DNA of 64,000 nt from UBA10324 sp038326325 (lineage in GTDB: Bacteria > Bacteroidota > Bacteroidia > Chitinophagales > UBA10324), in assembly GCA_038326325.1 (NCBI GenBank), contig JBBQJW010000002.1, positions 124,001 through 188,000 of the forward strand. The letters run 5' to 3'. Under the pieces are notes generated by a model. It saw nothing but the letters and a program-made list of their open reading frames with translations. It did not search any database and was not told where the DNA came from. Every line of letters begins with the position of its first letter. Position 1 is the first letter of the stretch. Positions 45,212-53,959 of this stretch are shown piece after piece. The position numbers and the translations under genes are program-made.

Positions 45212-45640
45212 ATGAATACTTACACTGCTACAAATAAATTCAACAGCAGCAGGTTTTCTGAAAACAATACTGTAACACAAACCGGAAGCGCTGATATTTT
45301 ATGCACGACCGAGGTTAGGCGAAACCGAAGCGCCGATATGCTAAACACGAAAACTCCTTTGGCAAATCGAAGCACCGATATTTTATGCACGAACGAGGTT
45401 AGGCGAAACCGAACGGCCGATATGCTACACACGAACGCTCCTTTGGCATATCGAAGCACCGGTATTTTATTCACGAACGATGTTAGGCGAAACCGAAGCC
45501 CCGATATGCTATACACGAACGCTCCTTTGGCATATCGAAGCGGCAATATGCTATACAATATCGCCCCTTTGGCAGTTCATTACCAGCATTTTACACACAA
45601 ATACCTTCATTCATTAATAAACAATCAAATTCTTCTTTAA
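45212..45640 (+). CDS. Reading frame over a 42-bp tandem repeat, coding status doubtful
   Basis: A 142-residue frame beginning at the base after the previous stop. Residues 25-122 are seven 14-residue units alternating between two types: RSTDILCTNEVRRN and RTADMLHTNAPLAY. There is no signal peptide or known domain. Because the repeat length is a multiple of three, the opposite strand is also open over the repeats, so openness alone is not evidence of coding. It could be a translated repeat protein or a non-coding repeat array. Confidence 0.3.
   Translation: MNTYTATNKFNSSRFSENNTVTQTGSADILCTTEVRRNRSADMLNTKTPLANRSTDILCTNEVRRNRTADMLHTNAPLAYRSTGILFTNDVRRNRSPDMLYTNAPLAYRSGNMLYNIAPLAVHYQHFTHKYLHSLINNQILL
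45284..45577. repeat. Seven 42-bp tandem units in an alternating A/B order
   Basis: Units start at 45284, 45326, 45368, 45410, 45452, 45494 and 45536. Type A units carry GAGGTTAGGCGAAAC, type B units carry GCTCCTTTGGCATAT; both begin CGAAGCNCCGATAT. The order is A B A B A B B, so the array grew by 84-bp steps. Confidence 0.85.
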
Positions 45641-45658
45641 AACACAAAACTCACTAAC

Positions 45659-46594
45659 ATGACAACCATTTCACGCGCACTTCCAAACTCAAACATCGGC
45701 CGCCAAAGCACCATTCAGGTTGCTAAAACAAAGCACGATATTGTATTACCCGCAAACGATGCCCTTACTACCCCTACTGCTACACGGCTCGACAGCATTT
45801 TTACTAACTACAATGGCGCCATGACCACAGTTGGCACCACACAGGCCACTCAAAGCACCAGTGCAGCGGCGGCAAGCACCGCTTTCGACAAAGCGAAAAT
45901 GTTTATCAGCCATTTTATACAGGTGTTTTTTTTGGGTATCGACCGTGGGGTTTATGCTAAAGAACAAAAAGCATTTTATGGAATGGATGTGAGCCAGACC
46001 GCACTTCCCCGGTTAGTCACTATCGCCGAAGTGTTACAGTGGGGCGAGCGCCTGAAAACCGGCGACCCCCTTCGTGTAACAGCCGGTGGCGCAGCCATGA
46101 GCAATCCCACCATCGCGCAGTGTAACACTGCTTATGATGATTGGGTGACAAAAAATAACATTCTTAACACCGACAAGGAAGCGCACGACACCGCCCTTGA
46201 AGCAGTGGAAGCAATGAACACCGAAGCCGACCATGTTATTTTAAAGGTTTGGGATGAAGTAGAAACTTTTTATAATGAAGAAACTCCAAGCAGCAAGCGC
46301 GCCAACGCTCGCCTATGGGGAGTGGTGTATGTAAGCAAGGGGCCCGCTGCTACTATTAAAGTAACCGTTAAAGATTTTGCAACCGACCTTCCGATTGCGG
46401 GTGCTGCTGTGAAAATTGAAAGCGTGGGCGACGAAACCATTACTGATGCTGAAGGTGTTGCCACCATTACCACCCAGGTAGTGGGCGACGAACTGATAGT
46501 GGCCGATGCCACAGGATATGCGCGCAATGCCGAACCGCTAACCGTTGAAGAAGGTGGCAATTATGATATGGTTATTAAGCTTACGCATGTGTAG
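45659..46594 (+). CDS. Unrecognised protein with C-terminal carboxypeptidase regulatory-like domain
   Basis: A 311-residue protein with no signal peptide. The N-terminal 50 residues are Thr/Asn/Ala rich; the middle (about 75-225) is helical with long acidic and Ala-rich helices (HFIQVFFLGIDRGVYAKEQKAFYGMD, LNTDKEAHDTALEAVEAMNTEADHVILKVWDEVE); the C terminus (about 235-311) is a CarboxypepD_reg/Ig-like beta sandwich (IKVTVKDFATDLPIAGAAVKIES, DAEGVATITTQVVGDELIV). The gene is richer in G and C than its neighbours. Function unknown. It is followed by its own terminator. Confidence 0.7.
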   Translation: MTTISRALPNSNIGRQSTIQVAKTKHDIVLPANDALTTPTATRLDSIFTNYNGAMTTVGTTQATQSTSAAAASTAFDKAKMFISHFIQVFFLGIDRGVYAKEQKAFYGMDVSQTALPRLVTIAEVLQWGERLKTGDPLRVTAGGAAMSNPTIAQCNTAYDDWVTKNNILNTDKEAHDTALEAVEAMNTEADHVILKVWDEVETFYNEETPSSKRANARLWGVVYVSKGPAATIKVTVKDFATDLPIAGAAVKIESVGDETITDAEGVATITTQVVGDELIVADATGYARNAEPLTVEEGGNYDMVIKLTHV

Positions 46595-46630
46595 GTAATT
46601 AAAAGTGAAAAACTAAAAGTGAAAAATGAA

Positions 46631-46664
46631 AAGTCCTGTTGTAGTTATTGCAACAGGGCTTTTT
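46631..46664 (+). terminator. Terminator of the 311-residue protein gene
   Basis: Stem AAGTCCTGTTG (46631-46641) pairs with CAACAGGGCTTTTT (46651-46664), followed by a T-rich run, 37 bp after the stop codon. Confidence 0.85.
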
Positions 46665-46894
46665 GATTTTATAGGGAAGAAAAAATTTCTGCACTCAATG
46701 AAATTTAACTAAGAGTTTTAGGAGTAGGATAGGAGTAACAGGATTTTTAAATACTCCCATTACTCCTTTGTATTTACTCCTATTACTCTTAGTAAAAAGA
46801 AACTCATTACACCAGTAGTTTAATTATTGTTCAGGTAAAAGGGAAAGGAAAAACAAGCGATGCCAAATATTCTGTTTACTTTTAGAAGCAAATA
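46664..46894 (+). repeat. Duplicated upstream region, copy 1 (before the 989-residue surface protein)
   Basis: About 230 bp closely matching 49940-50172. It contains a nested inverted repeat: outer arms 46707-46726 and 46775-46794 (17 of 20 positions pair) and an inner hairpin 46731-46767 between AGGAG and CTCCT. Many copies of the word ACTCC/GGAGT give it an unusual look. It is not coding. It lies directly before the start of a surface protein gene, so it probably carries the promoter and leader. Confidence 0.8.
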
Positions 46895-46903
46895 AGAAGG
46901 AGT

Positions 46904-49873
46904 ATGAAAAGAACTGTTACACTTCGAAGAATGATTATTGCAGTTGTGTTGGTTTTTATGTTTAACAACATAAAAGTAAATGCGCAATGCAGTGGTACTC
47001 CGGTTGGCGGAACAACAATTGTTTCCTATCCTTTCTGTAATCAAATATTATTGACTGTGGCTGGGAGTTCTTATCTACCAAGCAATGGATTCCAATTACA
47101 GTGGGAAGAAAATTACGGGGGCTCAGGTTGGGTTAATATAGGAACAGCGAGTGGAACAATAGCTTCTTCGCCAACTGGTGATTCAACATTTATTTCGGGG
47201 AATGTATCCGCGACTCAATTTCGTCGAATGATTGTTTGCAACGCAAGTGGTAATACTGATTTCTCAACTGCTGTAACAGTTCCGTTTATCATGAGTTATT
47301 GTAACCCCTTTTATAATATTTGTACCTCTTCAGGTTATTATATTGACAGGGTTAATGTTCTAGGTACTGCAATTAATAATACATCTGGCGCAGCTTCATC
47401 ATCTCCTTACTATTCTGTTTTCTGTAATAATACTGGCATGTTACAGCAGGCGATGAGTTATGTATTAAGAATATATCCAGGTTCAAATTCTGCTGATCAT
47501 GATGTGTCTGCATGGATTGATTTTGACCAAAGCGGAGATTTTACGGCTCCCAATGAGAATATTGCAAACACTATTATCCCCGGTGGTACAGGCAACTACC
47601 ACGATTTTCCGTTTGTAGTGTCCGTAACTTCATTGCTCGGTAACACCCGGCTTCGTATTAGAGCATCGGGTAATACAACCGTTACACTTGATCCTTGCTT
47701 GAGCACCTCACCCGATTATGACTACGGTGAAACGGAAGACTACATCGTTAATATTAGTGGTGCTTCACCACTTATTGTTTCCCCATCCTTGGTTAATGTT
47801 TGTGTCGGTGACTCATTTCAATTAACCTGCACCTCTGCGCTGAACGATTCCGTGTTCTGGCAATCTGAGCTAGGCTGTGCAGGAGCGTGGTCTAATTTAA
47901 ATGTGTCCATGGATAGTATTTTAACAACTACCTGCTTTGCTTCAACCTGTTACAGAGCCATTAATGTTTATCAGGGAGTTTCTACTTACAGCAATTCGGC
48001 GGTTGTTACAGTAATGGGACCTGTTGCCGGAGTAATTACACTTGACTCGGTTAATGGAAGCATATTCTGCTTTAGCGATAGTGGTGCTGTTGGAACTATT
48101 GTTGGCTGGCAATTCGACTTGACATCGCCTTATGATTTTACTCCACCTGATGCAGCAAATAATGATTCAACTTATTGCGTGGATACTACAGGGTTTAATA
48201 CTTCATCGCCCTATGTTTTTGCGAGAGCCATTTATCACTACTGTTCTCTCGCCCAGAATGTTTATTCTAACGCTGTTGCGCTTTCTAATCCAGCTTTGGG
48301 GGGAGTTTTCTTTGTTTACATTGTAGGTACACCACCTAATTGCGGCGCTAACGGAACACTGATTGCAAATATTCTTTATGGTGGTGTTCCACCATATACT
48401 TATATGTGGAGCAATGGGCAAACTACTCAAACAGCAATAGGTATTGGAGTTGGAACCTATTCAGTAGCGGTCACTGATAGTTTTGGACTAACAGAAACCG
48501 GCGGCCCTTTCACTGTGGTTTCTGGCTGCGACAATATTGTTCTCGGTAATGTGTATGATGACTTAAACGGAAATTGTATTTATGATGCCGGTGATATACC
48601 GGAACAATACACAATTGTGGAAGCAACAAATGGTACTCAGACTTTTTATGGTAATGCTAACTCATCGGGTAGTTATTCAATTAATATAAGCATACCTGGA
48701 ACATTTCAGATTAGTGCTCAGGGATCGAATTGGGGAAGCTGTATATTACAAACTGCATGCTCTTCACAGTCAGTCACCTTTCCATCAGTCGGAGACACTG
48801 CTTTCGCAATTGACCTTGGCTTAACCGGCGCTCCTGGCTACGATTTGACTATAGTACCTTACTGTAGCAGCGCTAATCCGGGGTTTGAAAAAGAATATGA
48901 AGTAGTTGCATGGGATAATGGTTATCCCGGTTATACTGATACTGTAACAGTAACCTTTAATTATGATCCTAATCTGGATTACACCTACAGTTATTGGGGA
49001 CAGCCGGTTGATGATTCATTGAATCACACTTTAACATGGCAGGTTGCAGATGTTAACAGCAATGGATATTTCGATTGTGTTTTTAATGTTCCTGCTTCAT
49101 TGTCTTTAAGCTACTTGCTTCAATCTGATTTCAGTATTTCTCCAACAGCCGATGACTGCGATACCACCAATAATCATCTGCACTTTTCAGAAGTAGTAAC
49201 AAGTTCATTAGACCCGAATGTTAAAACTGTTACACCCACAGGAAATATCACTGCCGCTGATTCTGTATTAACCTATACCATCCATTTCCAAAACACAGGC
49301 ACTGATACCACACACTTCGTGATTGTAAAAGATACTTTGTCGCAATACCTCAACCCTGCAACGGTTGTTAATCTTGCATCAAGCGCTCCTTATAGTGAGT
49401 TCAATATCTCTGGCACCGGAATTTTGGAGTGGGTGTTCAATCCATTGTTCCTCCCCGATAGCGCGAGCAACAATGCAGCATCAAAAGGTTTTGTGATGTT
49501 CAAGATTAAAACCAAGCACAACTTACCTGCAGGCACAGTCATCAGCAACAACGCATCCATCTGCTTCGATTACAACTCACCTGTTGTTACTAACACAGTT
49601 CAAAACTCCATCATCAGTGGAATAAAAGAAATTTCGGATGATGGTAGTGTTACAGTCTATCCAAATCCATTCAGCAACGAGTTTGCAATCAGCAGTTTGC
49701 AGATGGCAGGTAGTACCATCATTGTTACAGATGTACTTGGCAGAGAACTGTTACACACGAAAGCCATTGCGCAATCTGAAACCATCAATCTCACAACTTT
49801 TTCAGCGGGTGTGTACATCATCAGCATCCGAAACGGAGCAATGAATGAGGTTAGGAGAGTGGTGAAGGAATAA
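46904..49873 (+). CDS. T9SS surface protein with GEVED, SprB-like, DUF7619 and type A sorting domains
   Basis: A 989-residue surface protein. Signal peptide (about 1-28, KVNAQ); N-terminal Ig-like region; GEVED domain (about 190-290; VSAWIDFDQSGDFTAPNENI, YGETEDYIVNI); Ig-like region; one SprB-like repeat (about 480-540; LYGGVPPYTYMWSNGQTTQTA); SdrD-like segment (YDDLNGNCIYDAGDI); DUF7619 conserved domain (about 765-905; SLDPNVKTVTPTGNI, ASICFDYNSPVVTNT); and type A sorting domain (VYPNPFSNEFAIS, GVYIISIRNGAMNEVRRVVKE). Exported by T9SS to the cell surface. It is the first of two tandem paralogues. Confidence 0.9.
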   Translation: MKRTVTLRRMIIAVVLVFMFNNIKVNAQCSGTPVGGTTIVSYPFCNQILLTVAGSSYLPSNGFQLQWEENYGGSGWVNIGTASGTIASSPTGDSTFISGNVSATQFRRMIVCNASGNTDFSTAVTVPFIMSYCNPFYNICTSSGYYIDRVNVLGTAINNTSGAASSSPYYSVFCNNTGMLQQAMSYVLRIYPGSNSADHDVSAWIDFDQSGDFTAPNENIANTIIPGGTGNYHDFPFVVSVTSLLGNTRLRIRASGNTTVTLDPCLSTSPDYDYGETEDYIVNISGASPLIVSPSLVNVCVGDSFQLTCTSALNDSVFWQSELGCAGAWSNLNVSMDSILTTTCFASTCYRAINVYQGVSTYSNSAVVTVMGPVAGVITLDSVNGSIFCFSDSGAVGTIVGWQFDLTSPYDFTPPDAANNDSTYCVDTTGFNTSSPYVFARAIYHYCSLAQNVYSNAVALSNPALGGVFFVYIVGTPPNCGANGTLIANILYGGVPPYTYMWSNGQTTQTAIGIGVGTYSVAVTDSFGLTETGGPFTVVSGCDNIVLGNVYDDLNGNCIYDAGDIPEQYTIVEATNGTQTFYGNANSSGSYSINISIPGTFQISAQGSNWGSCILQTACSSQSVTFPSVGDTAFAIDLGLTGAPGYDLTIVPYCSSANPGFEKEYEVVAWDNGYPGYTDTVTVTFNYDPNLDYTYSYWGQPVDDSLNHTLTWQVADVNSNGYFDCVFNVPASLSLSYLLQSDFSISPTADDCDTTNNHLHFSEVVTSSLDPNVKTVTPTGNITAADSVLTYTIHFQNTGTDTTHFVIVKDTLSQYLNPATVVNLASSAPYSEFNISGTGILEWVFNPLFLPDSASNNAASKGFVMFKIKTKHNLPAGTVISNNASICFDYNSPVVTNTVQNSIISGIKEISDDGSVTVYPNPFSNEFAISSLQMAGSTIIVTDVLGRELLHTKAIAQSETINLTTFSAGVYIISIRNGAMNEVRRVVKE

Positions 49874-49910
49874 ATTTTTAACTACAAGTTGCAATACAAT
49901 AGTTACTTAT

Positions 49911-49938
49911 AAAAGGTTGGTGCATGCACCAACCTTTT
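49911..49938 (+). terminator. Perfect 28-bp palindromic terminator
   Basis: AAAAGGTTGGTGCA (49911-49924) is followed at once by its exact complement (49925-49938), then TGATTTT. It lies 38 bp after the 989-residue gene and just before the second copy of the duplicated upstream region. Confidence 0.85.
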
Positions 49939-49939
49939 A

Positions 49940-50172
49940 TGATTTTATAGGGAAGAAAAAATTTCTGCACTCAATAAAATTTAACTAAGAGTTATACGAG
50001 TAGGATAGGAGTAATGGGAGTATTTTAAACTCCTATAGCTCCTTTGTATTTACTCCTATTACTCTTAGTAAAAAGAAATTGATTACACGAGCAGTTTAAT
50101 TACTGTTCAGGTAAAAGGGAAAGGAAAAACAAGCGATGCCGGATATTCTGTTTACTTTTAGAAGCAAATAAA
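49940..50172 (+). repeat. Duplicated upstream region, copy 2 (before the 863-residue surface protein)
   Basis: Close match to 46664-46894, including outer arms and the inner AGGAG...CTCCT hairpin (50007-50043). The 27 bp between AGGAG and CTCCT fit copy 1 better when copy 1 is reversed (22 of 27) than in direct orientation (17 of 27). With the downstream genes this makes a tandem duplication of regulatory region plus coding unit. Confidence 0.8.
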
Positions 50173-50179
50173 TTATTGC

Positions 50180-52771
50180 ATGAATAGAATCTACAAATTA
50201 ATGGCTTTAATTCTGGTATTGCTTTCTGTTGAAAGTAATGCTCAGGTTATATCACCAGCGGGTTCTCTTATTTGTTCAGGTGGAGTAAAGTTGCTTACAC
50301 TTTCGGGAGCAAATGGCGATACCACTCAATGGGAAAGGTCAACCGACAATGTAATATGGAACTCAATTAATGGTGCAACCAATAGTCAAAGTTACACTAC
50401 TGCTGCTACCACCGCACCCTGGTATTACAGAGCTCAAATTACTACTATAGGAGTTATACATAGCACCAACACAGTATTAGTTGGAATTGCCTATACACCT
50501 GTAATTACTTTTTCGAATTATGGTATTACAAGCTTAACTGTCAATTGGACTCCTGTAGGCGGCGGTAGTTATCATTTAAGCTATACAGGTGCGGCTTCAG
50601 GAAATCAAAGCAATGTTACACCACCTGTTACCTTAACGGGCCTTTTGTCATATACACCTATTACTGTAACAGTTACATTAACTAATCCCGCCGCATGTGG
50701 AGGAGTTGCCAACGGTGTCAGTACTTTTACCCCTGTGTGCCCAATTACTCTTTCAGAAACACACATTAATACTACTTGCGGAAATAATAATGGCTCAGTT
50801 GATTTGTCGGTTCTCACGGGAACACCTCAAGCCTACATCTGGAATACCGGAGAAACCAATGAAGACATCGGCAATCTGTTCGGAGGAAATTATTCTGTGA
50901 CCGTGACAGAGGCGAATGGCTGTACCGTTGGGTTAAGTACTACAATCATTAATTCCAATGGACCATCTGTAACTGAAACCCATATTAATTCAACCTGTGC
51001 CGGTGGAAACGGAAGTATTAATGTTGATATTACGGGAGGAACTGCTCCTTATACTTATTTTTGGAATAACGGCGCTACGGATGAAGACCTTGTCAACCTT
51101 AATGGCGACACTTATTCATTAACTGTTACAGATCAGAATAGTTGCGATGGCTTTAGTACTGTATTTGTAGCTGATTCTTCATTTTTTTATTATGTGTATC
51201 TGATTCCAACCCCTTCCAACTGTTCAAATAATGATGGCGCTTTAACCGCAAATGTTTATAATGGAAACACCCCATATAGTTATTTATGGAGCGATGGACA
51301 GACCGCTCAAACAGCCAACGGTCTCGGCGCCGGATTTTATTCTGTTACAGTCACTGATGATATAGGTTGTCTGTATTCAGTTAATAATTATCCGCTGTAT
51401 TCGTCTTGCCATAATGTTATAGAAGGAAAGATTTACAATGATGCAAACGGTAATTGTATTTATGACGCGGGAGATGCTCCGATGAATAATATTCATATAT
51501 ACGCTGACAATGGAACTCAGATTTTTTATGGAACCTCAAATCTCGATGGGAATTACAGTATTGATATACCAATTAGCGGATCTTTTCAATTAACTGTAAA
51601 CACATGGGCAAATGGTAATTGTGATTCCGTTGCAGTCTGTTCTTCTCTCCAAATTACTTTTCCTTCTGTTGGCGATACATTGTATGAAAATAATTTTGGT
51701 ATCATATCAAGCGGTTTGCATGATTTAAATATTAATGTCTTTTGGACGAATCCAAATCCGGGGTTCAATCATTTGTTTTATATTCTGCCATTTAATTCAT
51801 CTTTCGTTCCTTTTTTGGGAAGTGCTGTTGTAACACTATACTATGATGCAAGTGTTTCTTATGTAAGTAGTGCGAATCCACAACCGATACACGATTCAGT
51901 AAATCATACTTTAACATGGACTTTAAATAGTCTTCCTTATCCTTATTCGGATTGGTATGGTATGAATCTTAAGAATTTATTCCACATTCCTTCCTCAATC
52001 CCTATCGGAAGCACGATTGAGTACGATGTATCGATTACTCCAACCGCGGGTGATTGTGACTCTTCAAATAATTATCAGTATCAGAATAATATCTTGATTG
52101 GCTCCTTAGACCCAAACGAAAAGACTGTTACACCCACAGGAAATATTACCGCTGACGATTCGGTGCTCACCTACACCATCCACTTTCAAAACACGGGCAC
52201 CGATACAACACACTTCGTAATCGTAAAAGATACACTTTCGCAGTATCTCGACCCTGCCACAGTTGTAAACCTTGCATCAAGCGCTCCTTATAGTGAGTTC
52301 AATATCTCTGGCACCGGAATTTTGGAGTGGGTGTTCAATCCATTGTTCCTCCCCGATAGCGCGAGCAACAATGCAGCATCAAAAGGTTTTGTGATGTTCA
52401 AGATTAAAACGAAACACAACCTGCCTGTTGGAAGTATCATTCAGAATAAAGCATCCATCTACTTCGATTACAATTCGCCTGTTGTTACGAACACAGTCAG
52501 TAACTCCATCATCAGCGGCATAAAAGAAATCGCAGATGACGGCAGTGTAACAGTATTCCCGAATCCGTTCAGCAACGAGTTTGCAATTAGCAGTTTGCAG
52601 TTGGCAGGTAGTACCATCACTGTTACAGATGTGCTCGGCAGAGAACTGTTACACACTAAGGCCATTGCACAATCGGCAAGCATCAATCTCAAAACTTTTT
52701 CAAGTGGTGTTTACTTTATCACCATCAGAAACGAAAACAGGAATGAGGTTAGGAGAGTGGTGAAGGAATAA
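50180..52771 (+). CDS. T9SS surface protein with fibronectin-like, SprB-like, DUF7619 and type A sorting domains
   Basis: An 863-residue surface protein and second tandem paralogue. Signal peptide (about 1-21, SNAQ); Ig-like region; fibronectin III-like domain (about 110-185; GITSLTVNWTPVGGG); three SprB-like repeats (about 190-420; DITGGTAPYTYFWNNGATDEDL, NVYNGNTPYSYLWSDGQTAQTA); SdrD-like segment (YNDANGNCIYDAGDA); DUF7619 domain (about 645-780); and type A sorting domain (FPNPFSNEFAIS to RRVVKE). The last 650 bp are nearly the same as in the upstream paralogue, including a 140-bp block without any difference, whereas the N-terminal halves differ in domain content. Confidence 0.9.
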   Translation: MNRIYKLMALILVLLSVESNAQVISPAGSLICSGGVKLLTLSGANGDTTQWERSTDNVIWNSINGATNSQSYTTAATTAPWYYRAQITTIGVIHSTNTVLVGIAYTPVITFSNYGITSLTVNWTPVGGGSYHLSYTGAASGNQSNVTPPVTLTGLLSYTPITVTVTLTNPAACGGVANGVSTFTPVCPITLSETHINTTCGNNNGSVDLSVLTGTPQAYIWNTGETNEDIGNLFGGNYSVTVTEANGCTVGLSTTIINSNGPSVTETHINSTCAGGNGSINVDITGGTAPYTYFWNNGATDEDLVNLNGDTYSLTVTDQNSCDGFSTVFVADSSFFYYVYLIPTPSNCSNNDGALTANVYNGNTPYSYLWSDGQTAQTANGLGAGFYSVTVTDDIGCLYSVNNYPLYSSCHNVIEGKIYNDANGNCIYDAGDAPMNNIHIYADNGTQIFYGTSNLDGNYSIDIPISGSFQLTVNTWANGNCDSVAVCSSLQITFPSVGDTLYENNFGIISSGLHDLNINVFWTNPNPGFNHLFYILPFNSSFVPFLGSAVVTLYYDASVSYVSSANPQPIHDSVNHTLTWTLNSLPYPYSDWYGMNLKNLFHIPSSIPIGSTIEYDVSITPTAGDCDSSNNYQYQNNILIGSLDPNEKTVTPTGNITADDSVLTYTIHFQNTGTDTTHFVIVKDTLSQYLDPATVVNLASSAPYSEFNISGTGILEWVFNPLFLPDSASNNAASKGFVMFKIKTKHNLPVGSIIQNKASIYFDYNSPVVTNTVSNSIISGIKEIADDGSVTVFPNPFSNEFAISSLQLAGSTITVTDVLGRELLHTKAIAQSASINLKTFSSGVYFITIRNENRNEVRRVVKE

Positions 52772-52786
52772 ATCAGTAACTACTAT

Positions 52787-53317
52787 TTACCGATAGCTTA
52801 CACAAACCATATTAAACATCTTGTCGTGAAAAGTCATTTTCTTATCGTTGAACAAAACGAAAACACAACTGGCTATTGCAGGTAAAACAAGCAGCATAAT
52901 AAATACTAAGTAAACCCATGCGCGTGCAGCACAGGTAAGGAAGCGGACATTATTTCTTTCGCTATCGTCGTTTACCATTTTAATTCCCGCAATTCTTTTC
53001 CCTATTGTTCCACCTGTACTTTCCATAATCGGAGAATAAAGTGTAACCCAAAGCATAATACCTAAAGCAGGTAGGGCTTGAGTGAGTCCGTTAATAATAA
53101 ATGCAGCATCTTCCGGAGTGTCTTTGCGAATAAAGCTGAACATAAAGTAACCGATTGCAAGTGTAACACCTGTAATCAATGTCATATCAATCAGCCGCGC
53201 AATAACTCTTTGTATGAATGAGGCATACTTAACCGGCTGCAATTCTTGTTCTGCTTCTTTCATAATCTTGTTTAAGAGTTTATCTATTGGGTCGGGTTGT
53301 GAGGTTGAAGCGATCAT
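52787..53317 (-). CDS. RDD family membrane protein
   Basis: A 176-residue protein with the RDD domain: YASFIQRVIARLIDMTLITGV (the Arg-Asp pair in the first membrane helix), IMESTGGTIGKRIAGIKMV and the closing MTFHDKMFNMVCV. Three to four membrane segments. Role unknown in most members; some are linked to ion transport. Convergent with the 863-residue surface gene, 15 bp apart, without an obvious terminator. Confidence 0.88.
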   Translation of the reverse strand: MIASTSQPDPIDKLLNKIMKEAEQELQPVKYASFIQRVIARLIDMTLITGVTLAIGYFMFSFIRKDTPEDAAFIINGLTQALPALGIMLWVTLYSPIMESTGGTIGKRIAGIKMVNDDSERNNVRFLTCAARAWVYLVFIMLLVLPAIASCVFVLFNDKKMTFHDKMFNMVCVSYR

Positions 53318-53410
53318 AAACTAAAATTTGATGATGATGTTTTATTTAACAAAGCAAAGTAACGGTTCATTTCAATACCAGATTCTGTTCAAAAACATAA
53401 AACGGCTTGG

Positions 53411-53917
53411 CTATGCAATGGCGCTTCGTTTACCAAGTTCTATCACTTCTAAATTTTTAATGATTCCGTTATCAATAACAAACCTCACAATTGTGCGCAT
53501 AATATGAAAACCACTTTTACCCGCAGCCCCTGGATTGATGTGTAACAGATTCAGTTTTTTATCAGGCATCACTTTTAAAATATGCGAGTGACCGCAAATA
53601 AATAAAGCAGGCGGGTTAAGCTGAATGATGTTTCTCATCCGCGCTTCATAATTACCGGGATAACCACCGATGTGTGTCATTAATACATCTAAGCCCTCAC
53701 ACACAAAACGATTGTTTTCAGGATAAATAGCTCTTAGTTGTTGTCCGTCAATGTTGCCATATACCCCGCGAACAACTTTCCAATGCTTTTCCAATTCGTT
53801 ATTTACTCCCTCACCAAAATCACCGGCATGCCACACTTCATCACACGATGCAAAATGAGCAATCATTTTTTCATCAATGTATCCATGCGTATCAGAAAGC
53901 AAACCGATTTTTTTCAA
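53411..53917 (-). CDS. YfcE/MJ0936-family metallophosphoesterase
   Basis: A 168-residue calcineurin-like phosphoesterase. All five metal-site motifs show: SDTHG (Asp9, His11), HAGDFG, GNID, THIGGYPG and CGHSH, then NPGA. Length and motif order fit the YfcE/MJ0936 family of manganese-dependent phosphodiesterases. Substrate unknown, cytoplasmic. It is followed 42 bp on by the end of the ABC exporter gene located upstream on the same strand. Confidence 0.92.
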   Translation of the reverse strand: MKKIGLLSDTHGYIDEKMIAHFASCDEVWHAGDFGEGVNNELEKHWKVVRGVYGNIDGQQLRAIYPENNRFVCEGLDVLMTHIGGYPGNYEARMRNIIQLNPPALFICGHSHILKVMPDKKLNLLHINPGAAGKSGFHIMRTIVRFVIDNGIIKNLEVIELGKRSAIA

Positions 53918-53959
53918 GACAAATTTTAGTGAGAGTAAATCGGAAAAGAATTTTAAAAA

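Noticed and set aside
45220..45558. Minus-strand frame of 112 codons over the 42-bp repeats
   Set aside because: The repeat period is a multiple of three, so absence of stops on both strands follows from the repeat. The plus frame has better start placement, directly after a stop codon; neither is firmly supported.
45284..45577. CRISPR-like array
   Set aside because: The units are contiguous with no unique spacers and vary along their whole length; no cas genes are nearby. The same applies to the 21-bp array at 61850.
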